Shown one piece after another: positions 61,243-63,127 of a DNA stretch of 63,127 bases. How positions within the stretch are numbered: position 1 is the first letter of the stretch; each line of letters starts with the position of its first letter. A program made the translations under genes and the position numbers. Origin of the DNA: Halobacteriales archaeon QS_4_69_31 (GTDB taxonomy: Archaea; Halobacteriota; Halobacteria; Halobacteriales; Haloarculaceae); assembly GCA_003021655.1 (NCBI GenBank), contig PXRP01000021.1:48305-111431 (forward strand), given 5' to 3'. Under the pieces are notes generated by a model, which had not been told where the DNA came from, did not search any database, and was given only the letters and a program-made list of their open reading frames with translations.

Positions 61243-61287
61243 ACCGGCGTGGGTCGACAGCGTGAATCGGCCTGGGTCGACGGGCGA
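61240..61287. repeat. Two 23-24-nt copies beginning at the beta-RFAP synthase stop
   Basis: TGAACCGGCGTGGGTCGACA followed by GCG, then TGAATCGGCCTGGGTCGACG followed by GGCG. The first TGA is the gene's stop codon. Confidence 0.7.
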
Positions 61288-61339
61288 CCCTCACCCGCCG
61301 AGACCGGCCGCTTTTGCTCGTGTGGCCCGAAGCGAAGGT

Positions 61340-61576
61340 ATGGCCGAGACAAGCGAGGACGCCGGCTACGACCGGCGGCGGGCGGCGAAGGCGGTCGCGC
61401 CCTTCCTCCTGCTGGGACTCGCCGACGTCGTCCTCCTGCTGGAGTGGGGGCTCGACCCGCTGTGGGGCTTTATGATCCTCCCGCCGATCCTCTTTATGAG
61501 CGCGCTCGCCTGGCTGGGGTTTCGAACCGGGTTCGTCGGCGACCGGACCGGCGACGCCGGAGCCGACAGGGGATAA
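61340..61576 (+). CDS. 78-aa membrane protein (DUF8142-like)
   Basis: Starts MAETSEDAGYDRRRAAKAVA, with two membrane helices (PFLLLGLADVVLLLEWGL; WGFMILPPILFMSALAWLGF) and a short hydrophilic tail. Similar two-helix proteins occur in haloarchaea. Role unknown. Confidence 0.6.
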   Translation: MAETSEDAGYDRRRAAKAVAPFLLLGLADVVLLLEWGLDPLWGFMILPPILFMSALAWLGFRTGFVGDRTGDAGADRG

Positions 61577-61595
61577 TCGTTCGAGGCGCCGTCGC

Positions 61596-61841
61596 TCACC
61601 CGGTTTCTGTGGCGAAGCGGTCGTCGACGGCACCGCGCGCGGCGAGCGCGGCGTCGTCGGCGACGCGGGCGGCGTCGGCGCGCCCGTCGGGCGCGTTCAG
61701 GTAGACGTCGACCTCGAGCACGCCGTCCTCGAACGTCACAGTGACGTCGAGATCGACGACCTCGGTACGGTCGAACCGCGAAAAAACGACGTCCTCCGCG
61801 GCCTCGGCCGCGGTCCGGACGACCTCGTCGTCGGTCGGCAT
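61596..61841 (-). CDS. DUF3194 family protein
   Basis: An 81-aa archaeal protein starting [20 protein letters not shown], with FSRFDRTEVVDLDVTVTFED and DVYLNAPDGRADAARVADDA. It follows prefoldin-beta with a one-base overlap (TAATG), a conserved archaeal pair, and is probably translationally coupled. Function unknown. Confidence 0.85.
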   Translation of the reverse strand: MPTDDEVVRTAAEAAEDVVFSRFDRTEVVDLDVTVTFEDGVLEVDVYLNAPDGRADAARVADDAALAARGAVDDRFATETG

Positions 61842-62230
61842 TACGCGCCGCCGGCGCCGGGACCGCCGCCGAGACCGCCGCCGCCGGCACCGCCGAGCAT
61901 GTTCTGGAGCCCCTCCTGAAGCTGTTCGAACTGCTGCTGGACGCGCTCCTCCTGCTTTTCGAGGGTGTCGACGCGGATTTCGAGACTGTCGACTTTCTCC
62001 TCGAGGTCCTCGGCGGCGTCCTCGTACTCGGTCTTGACGAGGAGTTCCCCGACCATGCGGTACATGGTGGTGTCCTCGTCGACGGCCTCGAGCTCTTCGA
62101 GGGCCGTCTGGGACTCCCGGAGCTGTGTCTCTGCCTGCTGTTTCTGCGCGGCGACCTGCTGGGCCTTCTCCTGGAGGTCCTGCAGTTCTTCGAGTTTCTC
62201 CTGTGCTTCAGGCGGAAGATTTCCCTGCAT
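61841..62230 (-). CDS. pfdB: Prefoldin subunit beta
   Basis: The 129-aa subunit of the hexameric holdase that passes unfolded proteins to the thermosome. It starts [20 protein letters not shown] and shows two coiled coils around the beta-hairpin region ([20 protein letters not shown]). The Gly/Ala-rich tail ([17 protein letters not shown]) is unusual in length. First gene of an operon with DUF3194. Confidence 0.93.
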   Translation of the reverse strand: MQGNLPPEAQEKLEELQDLQEKAQQVAAQKQQAETQLRESQTALEELEAVDEDTTMYRMVGELLVKTEYEDAAEDLEEKVDSLEIRVDTLEKQEERVQQQFEQLQEGLQNMLGGAGGGGLGGGPGAGGA

Positions 62231-62323
62231 ACACTCGACTGTGGGGGCCGTGGTGAAAAACCCCCGCTTTTGGAGCGCGGGCCCGGGACCGTCGGGTGGC
62301 CGCCGGGCGCCAGCGGGGACCGA

Positions 62324-62719
62324 CTACCCGCGGTCGTCGACTGCGGTGACGTGTTCGAGCCACTTCTCGACGGTCGGCTGTCCGCGGTACCGGACGGTGC
62401 TCGACCGCGGGTCGTAGTCGACCACCCCCGCCCGGTCGAGACAGGGCAGGTGTGTCTCCGCGAGTGCGTCGACGAGGTCGCCGTGTGACCGGCCGGCCGG
62501 CGCGGCCGTGGGGCGACAGCCGGCGACGAGGACCGCCAGTTCGGCGACCGTCGCCGTCTCCGCGTCGGCCTCGACGAAGAACTGGCAGACCTCGCGGCGC
62601 CGCCAGTCGGCCAGCACCTCGAAGACACTGTCGATGAGCGGTTGTGGTCCCCCCGCCCCGACGTGCGTGTTCTCGGAATCCCCCTCTCTGCGGTCCGGTG
62701 TCCCACTTTCTTCTGTCAT
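62324..62719 (-). CDS. Haloarchaeal winged-helix protein (DUF7344-like)
   Basis: A 131-aa protein: SVFEVLADWRRREVCQFFVE, then GDLVDALAETHLPCLDRAGV and VDYDPRSSTVRYRGQPTVEK, the layout of the DUF7344 winged-helix family common in haloarchaeal two-component and signalling loci. Probably a DNA-binding regulator. No partner kinase is nearby. Confidence 0.75.
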   Translation of the reverse strand: MTEESGTPDRREGDSENTHVGAGGPQPLIDSVFEVLADWRRREVCQFFVEADAETATVAELAVLVAGCRPTAAPAGRSHGDLVDALAETHLPCLDRAGVVDYDPRSSTVRYRGQPTVEKWLEHVTAVDDRG

Positions 62720-63127
62720 GCCTTCCCGTCTCTCCCATTGTCCCTCTCCGTGAAGAACGGATACCCTAGAAGCCTAGGTGTATTGTTGGCGGACTCACCT
62801 GAGCGGTCCGAGGCGGAAGGCCCGTCCTTGAGGTCCGGACTGGTGTCCGGACCGGAAGGGCGGGGAGGAGCCGACACGGAGCGTAACCACCGATTTTGGT
62901 CGGCTGACCCCGGTTTCGCAACGCTTTTGGGTGTAGCGGACGTGAATCGTGATAGTGCAAAGTGGCAAAAACGGACGCTTTGCACGGGCCGTCGTAGACC
63001 GGCCCTGAACTCGGGGACGAGGGCGCGTCCCTGCACCGCAAACGCGCCCATTCGAGCCCACCGAGAATTAAAGTCGGGTGAGCCGACCACCCCGTTTCTG
63101 GGGCGTCCGTCCCGGACGGCCTTTGAA
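62720..63127. other. Gene-free tail with strong hairpins
   Basis: No convincing gene in 408 nt. Two structured elements stand out: 62821-62864 (a 44-nt hairpin of 9 bp, a 2x2 internal loop and another 9 bp, with a TGGT loop) and 62955-62985 (GTGCAAAG / CTTTGCAC, 8 bp). The end of the window carries more GC hairpin potential (CCGTCCGGGACGG-like on the minus strand, 63104-63120). Could hold an ncRNA or the start of a feature cut by the window edge. Confidence 0.4.
62821..62864. repeat. 44-nt extended hairpin
   Basis: Outer stem CCCGTCCTT / AAGGGCGGG (one wobble), internal loop GA/GG, inner stem GGTCCGGAC / GTCCGGACC (perfect), loop TGGT. One of the strongest local secondary structures in the window, not part of a coding region. 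Confidence 0.65.

Noticed and set aside
62820-63127. RNase P RNA, SRP RNA or tRNA at the window end
   Set aside because: The conserved core motifs I know for these RNAs (such as GAGGAAAGUC for RNase P, or a tRNA T-arm with a paired stem) are not seen. Kept only as a structured region.

Overview
The window is a 63 kb piece of chromosome from an extremely halophilic archaeon (class Halobacteria). Evidence for this is the very high GC content, acidic proteins, leaderless promoters (TATA-like box about 25-35 nt before the start codon, mostly without a Shine-Dalgarno sequence), and archaeal information-processing genes: two TFBs, aIF2-beta, TFS, NucS, prefoldin-beta, uL16/L10e, archaeal-type AspRS, pantoate kinase and phosphopantothenate synthetase. 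The genus cannot be fixed from the sequence alone. No rRNA, tRNA, CRISPR array or prophage was seen.

Layout. 1-9.9 kb: a decayed insertion-sequence end, TFB1, a 3-hydroxyacyl-CoA dehydrogenase paralog, an OGG-type glycosylase, a broken DUF555 gene, aIF2-beta, TFB2 and an M48 protease. 9.9-11.4 kb: an AT-richer island with a CPBP protease. 11.4-20.9 kb: a membrane-ferredoxin fusion, Nth, a dead cheF gene, YgfZ, a geranylgeranyl-reductase-type flavoprotein, a GDPD, and the divergent thi4/thiR pair. 20.9-28.5 kb: an AAA remnant, tandem repeats, phosphopantothenate synthetase, AspRS, a TnpB element, an RHH/PIN toxin-antitoxin pair and pantoate kinase. 28.5-38 kb: membrane, HEAT, RecA-like and zinc-ribbon proteins, TFS, a truncated E1-beta gene, and an APC permease with UspA. 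39-52.6 kb: a GT-C-type membrane enzyme, oxidoreductases, CspA, DUF429, SDR, a UDG-like protein, acyl-CoA carboxylase beta, NucS. 52.6-54.2 kb: a second, divergent TnpB element. 54.2-63.1 kb: a macro-domain protein, ATP-grasp, L10e, an Mrr-like multidomain protein, a GST, a beta-RFAP-synthase-like enzyme, prefoldin-beta/DUF3194, and a gene-poor tail with strong hairpins.

How genes fit together. Thiamine: Thi4 and its probable HTH-ThiN regulator ThiR are divergent around a promoter region with two kinds of palindrome. CoA: pantoate kinase and phosphopantothenate synthetase carry out the archaeal route to 4'-phosphopantothenate. DNA repair: OGG, Nth, a UDG-like protein and NucS are spread through the window. 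Transcription: TFB1, TFB2 and TFS.

Two features stand out. First, at least nine loci carry short tandem repeats placed on or beside a gene's 3' end, and in several the repeated unit contains the stop codon, as if the end of the gene had been copied downstream. Second, pseudogenes are dense (a dozen or more), with clear lesions such as a lost start codon, frameshifts, internal deletions and in-frame stops. This suggests either active gene decay or residual sequencing error.
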